Positions 1 through 14,234 of a DNA stretch of 64,000 bases are shown in pieces. A model generated the notes under the pieces. That model was given only the letters and a program-made list of their open reading frames with translations. It did not search any database and was not told the DNA's origin. The DNA comes from Linnemannia elongata (lineage: Eukaryota; Mortierellomycota; Mortierellomycetes; Mortierellales; Mortierellaceae): contig JAXBDG010000009.1 in NCBI GenBank assembly GCA_036320915.1, positions 868,001 to 932,000 of the forward strand, written 5' to 3'. The stretch's first letter is position 1, and the number at the start of each line of letters is the position of its first letter. The translations under genes were made by a program, and so were the position numbers.

Positions 1-113
1 AGGGATTGAAGGTCAAGGCTGGTTCGGATGCTCTTTACAAGCAGTACTTGGATGAGCTCGCTCCCCTCAAGAACGAGTTGGGTGTCCAGACTAAGGAGGA
101 GCTCGGATTGTAA
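1..113 (+). CDS. 3' end of an unidentified protein-coding gene
   Basis: Reading from base 3, 36 codons stay open to a TAA at 111-113. The peptide is Lys/Glu/Leu-rich and ends in KEELGL, as expected for a helical C-terminus. Codon choice (ctc, aag, gag, gtc) matches the highly expressed genes downstream such as sulfite reductase and CDC48, so this is very probably the true tail of a gene that starts left of the window. The piece is too short for me to assign a family. The T-rich and AT-rich DNA after the stop looks like a 3' UTR. Confidence 0.7.
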   Translation, partial: GLKVKAGSDALYKQYLDELAPLKNELGVQTKEELGL

Positions 114-2756
114 AGACTCTCGACGATTTTTTTTACAAAGACGAAAGAACGACAGCAATACAGAACAATCAATACACAAAGCCTCCCCTCTTACTTATTT
201 CACATCAAACAAAGACCCAGCGCGGCTTTTTTTTATGGAAGCATCCCATCTCACTCCCCTCTCTCTCTCCGTGCGAATTACCATAACGATTAAACATTAT
301 ACACAAAACCTACAGAAGGATTAGGATATTGACGGTAAAAGTACAGGCTAATGTACTATGGGATAATGAACGTAGCACAACGAACAGGCATCTAGTAGCA
401 ATCGTTGCGCATGCATCCAATAACTATTTCTTCTCAATCAACAAATGTTAAGACCAGAGCTAAGGGGTCGCTCATTGTGCTTGAACAATGAGTTTTTCGC
501 GTTCAGAGTTTCTGCAAGAATACTGGTTTAAGGAATTGGTGATCGATGGGAACGTGAGAACAAGGAGTTGATCAATTGGAAGGTGATGAAAAGAAGCTGG
601 TCAGAACGAAGGGCGACCAACCCCGATGCGATTGATGGTTAAGGATTTTTTGGTGGCGTGTTTGACGGCGCAATTGTCAGCAGGCGGTCTAAATACGAGA
701 CAGGCCCGTCTTAGAAGTGCGCCTTGACCCTTCGGCCTCTTTTAGCAGGCCCACCTACATTTGTCCTTCTCTTTCTTTCTTTACCCCATCCTGCTTCTAT
801 CATTCCTTTTTTCTTTTCTTCAAGAGGACTCCTGAGAGAAAGAAGTCCCATGATGGCGTACTCGGAAAGAAACAAAGAGGATCCTGTACTTGATTGGACA
901 TGGTTAGATCTTTATTTTCTTGCGTGACATGATAGCCATATCAAAAAAAAAAAAAAGAAAAACAATTCGTTGGGACTGCATGGCATTGTTCGGAATTGAG
1001 GCGCCTTTTTTTTTTATGTGGAGGTGGTCACTGCGCAGATTGCTCTCGTTCAAGTAAGCAAGCCCAAAAAACAAACCCTCGTTTGCATGAAATGAGGGAG
1101 TAGCATACTTTTTGAGTCCATCTTCTTGTCAGTTTGAGTTCGGCAAAGCCTGGTTAAGGAACTATGAGCAACATGACAGTGAACTGGGGAGGTTCGGATA
1201 GACATCACTCTCTTACTCCTTTTCTTCTTCTGGCTCATGGCAGGGCACCAGTTGAAGTAAGAGCGAGAAAAAAAAATAAAAAAAAAGATCGCAGATCGGG
1301 GGAGGGAGAATGGCGTGTGAGCTGCAGGAGGGATGGAAGGATTATTCTTTTCTTTCTTTGATCTACCATCCAGTCTCCTTGTCTCGGTGGCTCGGATCTG
1401 AATTCCCCTTCTGGGTCAAGGCTGCATATTTTCCTATGTGATCATGTTCCATGTGGAAACAAGTCCGAGGTGTAGGTGGGGTTTAATTGTTGTGATATGA
1501 GGGTTGATAGTGCTTTCTATTGTTGTTGATCATGGAGTATTGTTATGAAAGGATTACGGAAGGAGGTTTGAGGCACAGATGGTTGCGCCGTTTGTTGTGG
1601 AGCTTGCGCGAAAAAAGAAAGGAAAAAGAGGGAAGTTGTATCTGAAAGGATCCAGGCTGGTTTGTCGAAGGCTCTAAGTAAAGGACGCAAGGAGATAATG
1701 GACGATTGAGCGACGTTACAAGATTAAAGCAAGAAAAACAACAACAATAAAAAACTGGACTAGGGGGGAGACTGGCCCCTGCCTTCCTTTCGGAAATCCT
1801 TAGTAGAGGCGAGGAGATGATGCGATCTGACGATGGCTTGTATGTTCAGTGCCCACATAGTGCTATAGCGGTTTGGAGTGTTTGCCAGTCCTCAAGCCAG
1901 TCATTGCCCGCCCGAGAGAACCCCTTCGTTCGTTTACTAATTGCCATAGGTGTGAAATGAACGATCTCCATCTCTACACAGGCAGGGTGGAGCGAGTATC
2001 GTTCTTTGTAACAAAGGAACAAGGAGAGCGTGAAGGATAACCGGATAACCAGAGACCAATCAGAATGAACAGATGCGATCCCTCGATGGTGCAATTTTCC
2101 TGACAATTCGTGCTTTTTGCCAATTATCGTGACTCGCTTTTTTATTTCTCATTTTCATCCAGGCGAAGTAACTCTATGTCCCGCTTGACGACAACCCGTT
2201 AGACTTTGACTTCAAGGATCTCGCCATAGCGGAGGTGACCCCCTTTGGAGCAACGGCATTGGCTGGGAGCAGAAAGACAGACACTTTGTAACATTGTTAC
2301 AGGACTGCAACGCGACTTTTTCTTTTTGGATCTATCTCTTGCCAATCTCTTTGCGTGTGGTGCCTGGCTGGAAAGAAAGGAAGAAGGAGCTCGGCATTTT
2401 TTTCTTTTGATTTTAATCAGTTGGATTGATTTGATTGATTCGTCAGTCAGAGCAAGTGCGTGCTCGCCTCCTTCTTGTTCTCGGAGGAAACAAAATATAA
2501 AGCTCGGTGCATTACCCCTTTTCTTTTTTTTCTTTTTTTTCCCACTCTCTCACTCTCTTCACTGTTCTTCATCCTTCATCCCTTCATCCTCCTTCATAGA
2601 CGTATTTCTTCCTCTCTTCCTCCCTTCCTTCTTTTCATTCTCTTTCCCCGTCGCATTATATCCTGTATCATAGACCCCTCTTTGTTTGACGTCGTTGCAT
2701 CTACCTCCCTTCGAATTGTAATCTTTCTCCTCCTCCTCCCTTTGTAAAAAAAAAAA
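114..2756. other. Intergenic region with the promoter of the sulfite reductase gene
   Basis: No open frame in these 2.6 kb shows coding character. The open stretches are short and ride on A-, T- or CT-rich sequence. An 8-bp perfect inverted repeat lies at 471-492, followed by five Ts. The last 250 bases (about 2517-2750) are strongly CT-rich, as is usual just upstream of start codons elsewhere in this window. I found no tRNA-like cloverleaf. Confidence 0.6.
2496..2502 (+). promoter_or_regulatory. TATA-like element upstream of the sulfite reductase gene
   Basis: TATAAAG occurs about 255 bp before the start codon and immediately precedes a long CT-rich tract. That is a plausible core promoter arrangement. 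It is assigned by motif and position only. Confidence 0.35.
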
Positions 2757-5700
2757 ATGGCTTCTACCGGCTTTGACAACCTGGCCCAGGCCGCTTTTGC
2801 GTCGTCCGAGGCCATCTTCACCATTAACTCGCCTTCGTCACACCCCTCGCGGGCGATCGACCGTCTCTCTGACAAGTACACCATCTCCAACACATCTCCC
2901 GCCGTCACGACCCTCCAGGCCAATGCCGACCCCTTCCAAAAGATCCAAGAGTCTGCCGCGACCAACAAGGAGTTGACCTCCGTCCTCGCCACCTCGGATT
3001 CCCTCCTGGCTGCCATCCCCCATCTCTTCAAGACTGCCTCTCAGCGCTCGGCTGTTGTTGTTCATGTGGAGACGAAGGAGCGGGATTCCGACAACTCTAC
3101 AACACAACATATCAATGGATCAGCAGCATCAACGAAATCTACAGGAGCAGGACACAACGGAGTTGTCCCCTCGTACGCTGATTTGATGGCTGTTCGTCAG
3201 ACGGGATTTGCAGTCCTGACCTCGGACAATGCACAGGCTGCATTTGATTTGGCCCTGGTCGCCCAGGCCGCTGCTGTCCAGACCAGCACCCCCTTCTTGA
3301 ACGCCGTCAACTCGGCTGCTGCCGGTGCCTCTGGCAAGAAGATCGTTTTGGATCACCAGCGCGTTGCCCCTGCCCTGATCTCGGAGCTGGATCTGGCTGC
3401 TCACCGTGAGCGCCAGTCTGCTGTGAGCGAGATTTCTCTTTCGTCGCTGTACCTCAAGCCCCAGGAGGGTGAGGCTGCTGCTGATTCGGCTGCTCCTACT
3501 GCTGCCTCGACCGAGGAGGTTTATAACAAGGTTGAGGAGTTGCTTGCTGTTCTGCAGAAGCAGACTGGTCGTTCGTACCGCCCCATTGAGTACCAGGGTA
3601 AGTTTTCATATCGGACAAATAAGATTGAGCGAGATGATGGCGAATTCGTCATTTTCTCTTTTGATTTCGCGTCGTTACTTTTGAGCGTTACTTTTTTCTT
3701 TCTTTTTTTAACAGTCAAAGAATCACTCCGACTGATCGCTGATCCACTGACTGATTGACTCTGACTGATCCGTGCCATATGGACCTTGAACGCTAATATC
3801 ACTCTCCTTTTAATCACAACAATAGGCCCAGCAAACGCAAAGACTGTCTTTGTCTCCTTGGCCATCGGCTCTTCCTCCCTCGAACACGCCCTCAAGGCCC
3901 ACCACGCCAAGGACGTCGGCCTCATCAAGATCCACCTCTACCGCCCCTGGTCCGAACGCCACTTCCTTCAGGCCCTCCCCACCTCCGTTGAGCGTGTCAT
4001 CGTCTTTGAACAATCTCCCGCTGCCCACACCGCCTGGACTCCTCTCTTCCTCGATGTCTCCGCCTCCTTCCACGCCACTTCTGCTGACGACAAGGCTGCT
4101 TGGGCTGGCAAGGTCCCCAAGATCCTTAGCGCTCGCTTCCGTGGTTCCGGAGCTGACGTCACTGATGCCGATGTCAAGACTGCCCTCACCTCCGAGCACG
4201 CCAAGCCTACCTTTATCATCAACCCTCACTTTGTTGCCCAGCCAGTTTCGTCCGCTTCTCCTCTCCAGGAGTCCGATGTCGATACTCCTTACATCCAGAT
4301 GTTAAACCAGGTCTTCCAGGATCGCCTCAACATTGAGAATGGACTCAAGACCGACTCTGTCTGGGGCTCCGCCAACCAGTCGCCCGAGTTTGGTTATGGT
4401 TCCCTTGTGACCAAGGTTGCTGCCCGTGCTCGTTTCGCCGAGTTGGTCTCCAAGACTGTCCAGGATTCCAACCTCAAGATCGCCGAGCCCCTTCGCAAGG
4501 CCTTGACTCAGTGGCACCTCAACCGTTCCGACTCCAAGCTTGCCAAGCGCCACGGTGACGAGGCCATTGCTCTCCTCCAAGAAGCCAAGGACGGCCTTGT
4601 CGGTTCTCTTGCCGAGATCTCTACCCAGTCCTCGCAGTTCGCCAAGCCCTCGCACTGGTTGATCGGAGCTGACGCCTGGGCGTTCGATATCGCCAACTCG
4701 GGTGTCCACCACGTTATCTCGTCCAACGCCGACATCAACCTCTTGATCCTCGACACTGAGCCCTACACCGCTCGTACTCAAAACCCCGAGAACCGCAAGA
4801 AGGATATTGGTCTCTATGCCATGAACTATGGCTCGGTCTTTGTTGCCTCCGTCGCAGTCTACTCGTCCTACTCCCAGGTCCTCCATGCCTTGATCGAGGC
4901 CGACCAGTACCAAGGCCCCTCCATTGTCTTGGCTTACCTCCCTCGCCCCGACGAGGAGAACGTCTCGCCCATCACTGTCCTCAAGGAGACCAAGTTGGCC
5001 GTCGATACCGGCTACTGGCCCCTCTACCGCTGGAACCCTGCCCTGGAGGAGAAGGGCGAGGAACCCTTCCGCCTCGACTCTGAGCGCATCAAGCTCGACC
5101 TCCAGCAGTTCCTTGAGCGCGAGAACCACCTCTCGTTGATCATCCAGCAGAACCCCGACGTTGCCCGTACCCTCACCCACTCGATTGAGTCCGAGGCCAA
5201 GGCCCGTGATGTCGCCCTCAAGAAGAAGGCCAAGGATGACTTTGCCAAGTTGATGGGCGGTCTTGGTGGCCCCCCAGTCTTGATCCTCTTCGGCTCTGAT
5301 GGCTCCAACGCCGAGGGTCTTGCCAAGCGTTTGGTCAAGGGCGCCAAGCTCCGTAACCTCTCTGCTCGCTACTCTGCTATGGACGATGTCTCGATCGAAG
5401 ATCTTACGCTCGAGAAGCATGTCATCTTTGTTGTCTCGACTGCTGGTCAGGGAGAGTTCCCCGTCAACGCCCGCGAGTTCTGGAAGGCCCTCAGTGCCGC
5501 TACCGAGCTCGGTGTCTCCGAGACCAAGTTTGCCGTCTTTGGTTTGGGTGACTCCCACTACTGGCCCCGTGAGGAGGATGCGATCTTCTACAACCGTCCC
5601 TCGAAGGAGCTCAACGCCAAGTTGATCGAGTTGGGTGCTCAGCCCTTGATCGACCTCGGACTCGGTAACGACCAGGATGCTGATGCCTTTGAGACTGCAT

Positions 5701-7573
5701 GGGCCGTCTGGGAACCCCTCCTCTGGACCTCCCTTGGATGCAAGCCTCTTGAGGGTGTTGCTGAGGAGCCCAAGAAGTCTGCCGACGATGCCATGAAGAT
5801 CGACTCGAACTACCTCCGTGGTACCATTGCCGAGGGTCTCTTGGATGACACCACTGGCCAGCTCCGCGCCGAGGCCGACACCAAGTTGACCAAGTTCCAT
5901 GGTATCTACCAGCAGGATGATCGCGATCTTCGTGAAGAGCGCAAGAAGCAGGGACTCGAGAAGGCCTTCTCATTCATGGTCCGTGTCCGTGTCCCTGGTG
6001 GTGTTGCGACCCCTGCCCAGTGGTTGGCCATGGATTCGATCTCGGATGTCACCGCCAACGGTACCTTGAAGTTGACTACCCGCCAGGCGTTCCAGTTCCA
6101 TGGAGTCTTGAAGCGCAACCTTAAGAAGAACATCCAGTTGATCAACAAGTCCTTGCTAGACACCATCGCTGCCTGTGGAGACGTCAACCGCAACATCATG
6201 TGCAACCCCAACCCTCACCAGTCGGACTTGCACAAGCAAGTGAACGACTTTGCGACCGACTTGTCGGCCCACTTGTTGCCCAAGACTTCTGCCTACCGTG
6301 AGATCTGGCTTGACCAGAAGCTCGTCAAGGGCGAGGCTGTCGTCGACCACGAGCCCCTCTACGGTCCCACTTACCTTCCTCGCAAGTTCAAGATCGGTAA
6401 GTTTTCTTTTTCTAATTCTTTCTCACTACAACGCCTCATTGTGTCTTTCTCCTTGAATTATTTAACTGACATTTGTTTCTTCTACCTCTTGTCTACCTCA
6501 TTCTAGTCGTTGCGGTCCCTCCTAACAACGATGTCGACGTCTACGCCCACGACCTGGGCTTCATCGCCATCACCAACAAGGACGGCTCCCTCGCCGGTTT
6601 CAACGTGACCGTCGGAGGAGGCATGGGTATGACCCACGGCAACAAGAAGACATACCCCCGCGTCGCCGACGTCATCGGCTTCGTCACCACCGAGCAAGCC
6701 ATCGAGACTGGTGAGAAGGTCATGCTCGTCCAGCGCGATTTCGGTGACCGTATGAACCGTAAGCACGCCCGTCTGAAGTACACCATCGACGACCGTGGCA
6801 TCGAGTGGTTCAAGACCGAACTCCAGTCTCGTCTCCCCTTCCCCATCCAGGAGGCTCGTCCCTTCAAGTTCTTGGATAACGCTGATCGTTACGGTTGGAC
6901 TCAGGGTCAGGACAAGATGTGGCATTACTGCTGTTACATCGAGAACGGACGTGTCAAGGATACCCCCGCCGAGCCCCACAAGACCGGCCTTCGTGAGATT
7001 GCCAAGATCCACAACGGCGAGTTCCGTCTTACCCCTAACCAGCACTTGATCATCGCCAACGTCAAGGCTTCAGAAAAGGCTCACATCCAGTCCCTGTTGG
7101 AGCAATACAAACTCGACAAGCTCAACTACACCGGGGCCATGCTCAACTCCATGGCCTGTGTTGCCTTCCCAACCTGCTCCCTTGCAATGGCAGAATCCGA
7201 GCGCTACCTCCCCTCGCTCGTCCAACTCCTCGAGTCGACCATCGAAGAAGTCGGCCTCCGGGACGACGCCATCACCATCCGTATGACAGGATGTCCCAAC
7301 GGTTGTGCCCGACCCTACGTTGCCGAGATTGCCTTTGTCGGTAAGGCCTTTGGCGCTTACAATGTCTACCTTGGTGGAGGACACCATGGCCAGAGATTGA
7401 ACAAGTTGTACAAGGAGTCCTTGACAGAACCCGAGATTGTCGCAGAGTTGACCCCTATGATTAGACGGTATGCTGCTGAGCGCTTGGACGGAGAGCATTT
7501 CGGCGACTTTGTTATTCGTGTAGGAATTATTAAGGCTACCCTCTCGGGCAAGACCTTCCACGATCTTTCATAA
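2757..7573 (+). CDS. MET5: Sulfite reductase [NADPH] beta subunit (siroheme/4Fe-4S hemoprotein)
   Basis: Reduces sulfite to sulfide in assimilatory sulfate reduction, feeding homocysteine and cysteine synthesis in the cytosol. Three exons, 2757-3597, 3826-6396 and 6507-7573, give 1492 residues, close to the 1442 of yeast Met5. The introns (228 and 110 bp) have GTAAGT donors and are in phase. The N-terminal ~480 residues resemble the pyruvate:ferredoxin oxidoreductase core. A flavodoxin-like domain follows at about 762-915 ([31 protein letters not shown]). The C-terminal half is the nitrite/sulfite reductase repeat. The siroheme/4Fe-4S cysteines are present as CVAFPTC (C1355, C1361) and TGCPNGC (C1400, C1404). 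The start is the first ATG after the CT-rich leader and an A tract. Family assignment is secure; MET5 is used by homology to yeast. Confidence 0.95.
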
Positions 7574-7975
7574 TTTTTTTTTCTCTTTTTTGCTTTTCAG
7601 TTATCCTTTTTTTTCTTCTTTCATTCTTTCTTTCTTCTGTTCGCATCTTAATATTTTCTTTCAGCATCTGCAAATAAACAGCAACCTAAATAATAATTTT
7701 CTTTTTACTGAAAATGCAGTGAAATGTGCTTCCAAAGTTGCGCCGATAAGGCAAACTTTCTAACCAGCGTTGACGAAGGTATTTCGATGAGAAAAGAAGT
7801 CGGCAAGTTTTCATATTCAAAGAGTATTTATTTCATTGTTGGGAAACTACAAGGGTGCAACATCATCTCATCATGAGAAAGGAAGGCAAAAAGGGAGAAA
7901 AAAGGATTGGATAAATGTACATGGAGAAGGAAGAAAAACACACAAAAAAAAGAAGACAGAGGTCACTCCACTGAT
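7574..7975. other. Shared 3' region between convergent genes
   Basis: About 400 bp separate the stop codons of the sulfite reductase gene (+) and CDC48 (-). The left part is T-rich and contains AATAAA-like sequence (aaataaac near 7672). This fits overlapping or back-to-back polyadenylation regions. No other gene is visible. Confidence 0.6.
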
Positions 7976-11176
<3,201 letters not shown>

Positions 11177-12222
11177 TGTGTATGTATGTGTGTATGTAGG
11201 TGAGTGGAGATAAAGGGAGTGAAGTGCGAAGGAGTAAATAAAATAAGAAGAGTGCGTAAGAGATGGGAATGAGAGAGAGAGGGGTGTACAAGGGCGAAAG
11301 GGGAGAAGAAGTGAGTGAGTGAAGAGGAAAGAAGGAAAGAAACAAAAGAAGAAGTGGTGTGTGTTGCGTAGGTACTCTATGTATAAATTGGTGCAGCAAA
11401 AAGAAGGGGCAACATTCTGATTTTGTGGCAACGCGTCAGTGCCTTTTTTTTTTCTTCTGAAGAATTGACGTGGCTGGTTGATTCGACCAAGGAAGGGCAA
11501 AGAAGGTTGGGGGCGCTCATCAAAAGAGAAAGGGTCACGCGCAATGGGAGTTGGACCCACTGGATATCAAATCCATTCTAAGCTTGATACCGCAGTCTTC
11601 CTTTGGTGAGCAAAGGGGGCAACGGTCAGTGGAGCGGTCGCCGTGTGTGTCGCTGTGTGAATGGGTTCGATGGCTTGACAGCAACAAATAACCCTTTGTT
11701 GCCTTTGTGTTTCGACACTGTAAGGACTTTGTCCCCTTTTCGTCATGCAACCGTGTGTTGCAAATGCGATGATTCACTTTACTATTTGCAGGATCAGATG
11801 ATCCCTGGAATAGACTTTTGCTGAATTGTAGATTGCCACCAAATCTTTCTGCAGAAAAGAGAAACTAAAGGGTGGGTTTCCAGCATGATATCTATGCTTT
11901 AGTTATCACCCTCATGTTGGTTAAAAAGAAAGAAACACTTCTTATTCAATCCCAATTGACTCACCATATCAGTTTTATTTGTCGCTTTCCATTGAGCAGC
12001 CCGATTCCCTCCTTTCTTGGAAACGTGCAAGTGAGAAGAGGGATGAAGAGAAACCATACCCCTCATGCGTCCACACGTTTCTTATTAGTCAAATGAGGCC
12101 CTCACAACGAAATGGGGAAATCCCAGGAGATTCAGCCAGGCAAGCATACGCTGCATGGTATGAAACTAATCAAGGTAACTTTTTTTATGTGCAGGGGATC
12201 AAAATTTGTTCAACTAAATCTC
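11177..12222. other. Spacer between CDC48 start and the inositol monophosphatase stop
   Basis: It contains the CDC48 promoter and leader (CT-rich on the minus strand, 11180-11370) and the 3' region of the next minus-strand gene. The middle holds one copy of a dispersed repeat (11782-11843). I see no coding frame. Confidence 0.6.
11782..11843 (+). repeat. Dispersed repeat, copy 1
   Basis: A 34-base core (11782-11815) centred on the near-palindrome GGATCAGATGATCC recurs with one mismatch, inverted, at 57758-57791. After a 3-base indel the match resumes at 11831 (GATTGCCACCAAA). A weaker match (TGATTC) precedes the core in both copies. The two copies lie 46 kb apart in unrelated spacers, so this is a genomic repeat and not a gene-specific regulatory site. 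It may be part of a transposon end or a short non-autonomous element. Confidence 0.75.
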
Positions 12223-13801
12223 CTACTTGCGTGGCGCCTCCATATCCTCGACAATAGACCAGACCTCATCAATGATGTTCTTTTGAGCAGCAGCTGTGGC
12301 CTCGGGGGTGGTGCTGCCATCCTCGCCACAGCATCCACGGATGATCAAGAAGCGACGTCCAGTCAAAAGTTGTCCATCCGTGACCTGACGACCGCATCCA
12401 TCCACCACCACTCCGCCAGCCTCACGCACAATAATGATTCCTGCGCACACGTCCCTATTGTAAAAGAATAACATGAGAATAGATTAGGGATGATCAATTG
12501 ATACGAAAACAACGAAAAGTCAAAAGACCACGACGACATAGTAAGAGTGCTTACCATTCCCAGCAGCCGACCTCCCAGTAAACGTCGATCTGACCCTGGG
12601 CAACAGCCATCATGTTCATAGCAGCACTTCCAAGACAACGGATACCGTGGGCGTGACCAACAGCACGACCTGGGGCGAGGGAAGAGGGATCTCTGGCAGA
12701 AAGGTTGCGCATCGACTTGACCTTGGGATCAATCACGTCTGTCTTGCGGTCTGATCCGTATTCACCAGCAACGAGAGCCATCGACAGCGAGGGCAGTGGG
12801 GGAGCAGGGTGAGGGTGAGAAAGGGGCAGGCGTCTGCCCTGTGTCCTGGGATTCTCGTCAATCTTGGACAAGTAAGCTCCCTGTCCCTTCACTGCCGTGA
12901 ACAGCTATGAGACCGAGTTGATCCAATTCGTTAGTTAGTTAACTAGCCTGGTTGATAAGAATAAGATGTGTGTGCTATGAATACAAACAATGTTAACGGG
13001 TTCTAATCGCGATAAAAAATAAATAGAACATTACTTGGTTCAAAATGGGGTTGTAAATAACACCCACGACTGGTTCCTGGTTAATCGTCAAACCAATCGA
13101 AATAGCAACAAAGGGGAACCTGTAATCGCGATAACATAGACAAAGAGGGCGAATTAGTTTTGGTCTGAACACCTGCTTACTCCGTCGCAGCCAATGCCGA
13201 TACAACGTGGATCGGATCATCCACTGACGTTCCTTCCTCCTCTTTCTTTCTATGCAGCAAGAAAACGGGAGGACCCCTGTGTTTTGTTGGGTTGAGGAGG
13301 ATAAAAAACAACTTACCCGTGGACAAAGTTGGTAGTGCCATCAATGGGGTCAACGATCCAGGTGGGGGCATCTGTCAGTCCACACTCCTCTCCTCCGGCA
13401 ACAGTTTCCTCTCCAATGAAGCTAACATTCGTGGCATAGAAAGTAATGGGTAACAAGAACATATGTTAGGCCAAGCTTTCCTTCCTTGTATCGCGTCCTT
13501 TATACTTTACAGATCAGCGCTCACTTCACAAGAAGCGCGAGAGCGTGAGAAAAAAAAAGAGGGTGCCATACGAGTGATCCTTCATCTTGTCGGCAATCTC
13601 AGCGCGGACCATCTTTTCGACCTTCTGGTCCCATTCGGTGACAAGGTCGGCGGTGTTGCCCTTCTTGACGAGAAGCGCGCTGCGTTCGGGCGAGAAGCGG
13701 GTGTTGAAGCCCTCGAGGATAACGGGTCCTGCCAACTGGGCCAGACGGATACCGAATTGAAGGTATGACTCGAGTTCCTGTGTCGTGTACTTGTATGCCA
13801 T
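12223..13801 (-). CDS. Inositol-1-monophosphatase
   Basis: Dephosphorylates inositol monophosphates to free myo-inositol, a Mg-dependent and typically Li-sensitive reaction. Five exons on the minus strand: 13801-13572, 13421-13317, 13119-13035, 12904-12555 and 12454-12223, total 333 residues. Metal-binding motifs are intact: GEET (E81/E82), [11 protein letters not shown] (D101, D104) and WDVCAG (D258). Sequence around [11 protein letters not shown] and the C-terminal EAGG region follows the IMPase pattern. The protein is about 55 residues longer than the human enzyme. Much of this is a Pro/His/Arg-rich loop at roughly 157-182, where the animal enzyme has a short turn. The motif set favours true inositol monophosphatase over the related Met22-type bisphosphate nucleotidase. 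Confidence 0.93.
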
Positions 13802-13977
13802 TGTTGTTGTTGTTAGGAGGTTGGAAGGGTGGAAGGTGGGAGGGTTGATGAGGGAGAGTGATTTGAATGAAATGGAATGAAGAAAAGAGTTGGAGTCCGG
13901 GAAGGGTGTGATGACTTTCAGTTCATTTTTTAATCGTGATGGGACTGCGAATTGATCAAAGAAGAAAAGAGAGTGCG

Positions 13978-14015
<38 letters not shown>
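13978..14015 (+). repeat. A38 homopolymer
   Basis: Thirty-eight consecutive A residues lie between the start of the inositol monophosphatase gene and the end of the nucleotidyltransferase gene, both on the minus strand. On that strand it is a T38 tract about 180 bp upstream of the phosphatase ATG, a typical nucleosome-depleting promoter element in fungi. The exact length could be affected by sequencing slippage. Confidence 0.85.
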
Positions 14016-14017
<2 letters not shown>

Positions 14018-14234
14018 TTCGAGGAGAAAGAGGGAAAACGATGGTGCACCTTTCTACTCTTCTCCCAGACTTTCTTCTCTTTCTATTTCCTCAGAGCAAC
14101 AACTACAACAACAACAAAAACTACACAAAACAACGCTACTGCTTCATACCATCAGCCGCCAACCCGTAGACGCGTCCGGTTAAGGATAATTGACGTTTTC
14201 TCTTGTAACTCATTTATTGTGTTCTTGAATTAAC

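Noticed and set aside
583..720. GTGATGA C-box-like sequence in the first spacer
   Set aside because: No CTGA D box lies within snoRNA distance and there is no terminal stem.
4302..5900. 532-codon minus-strand frame inside the sulfite reductase gene
   Set aside because: It is antisense to strongly conserved sulfite reductase codons. Its Leu/Gly/Val/Asp-rich content is the reverse image of the biased codon usage. It is a shadow.
11530..11640. Possible tRNA-like segment near GTTGGACCCACTGGATATCAAATCC
   Set aside because: The T-arm and acceptor stem cannot be paired properly; no cloverleaf forms.
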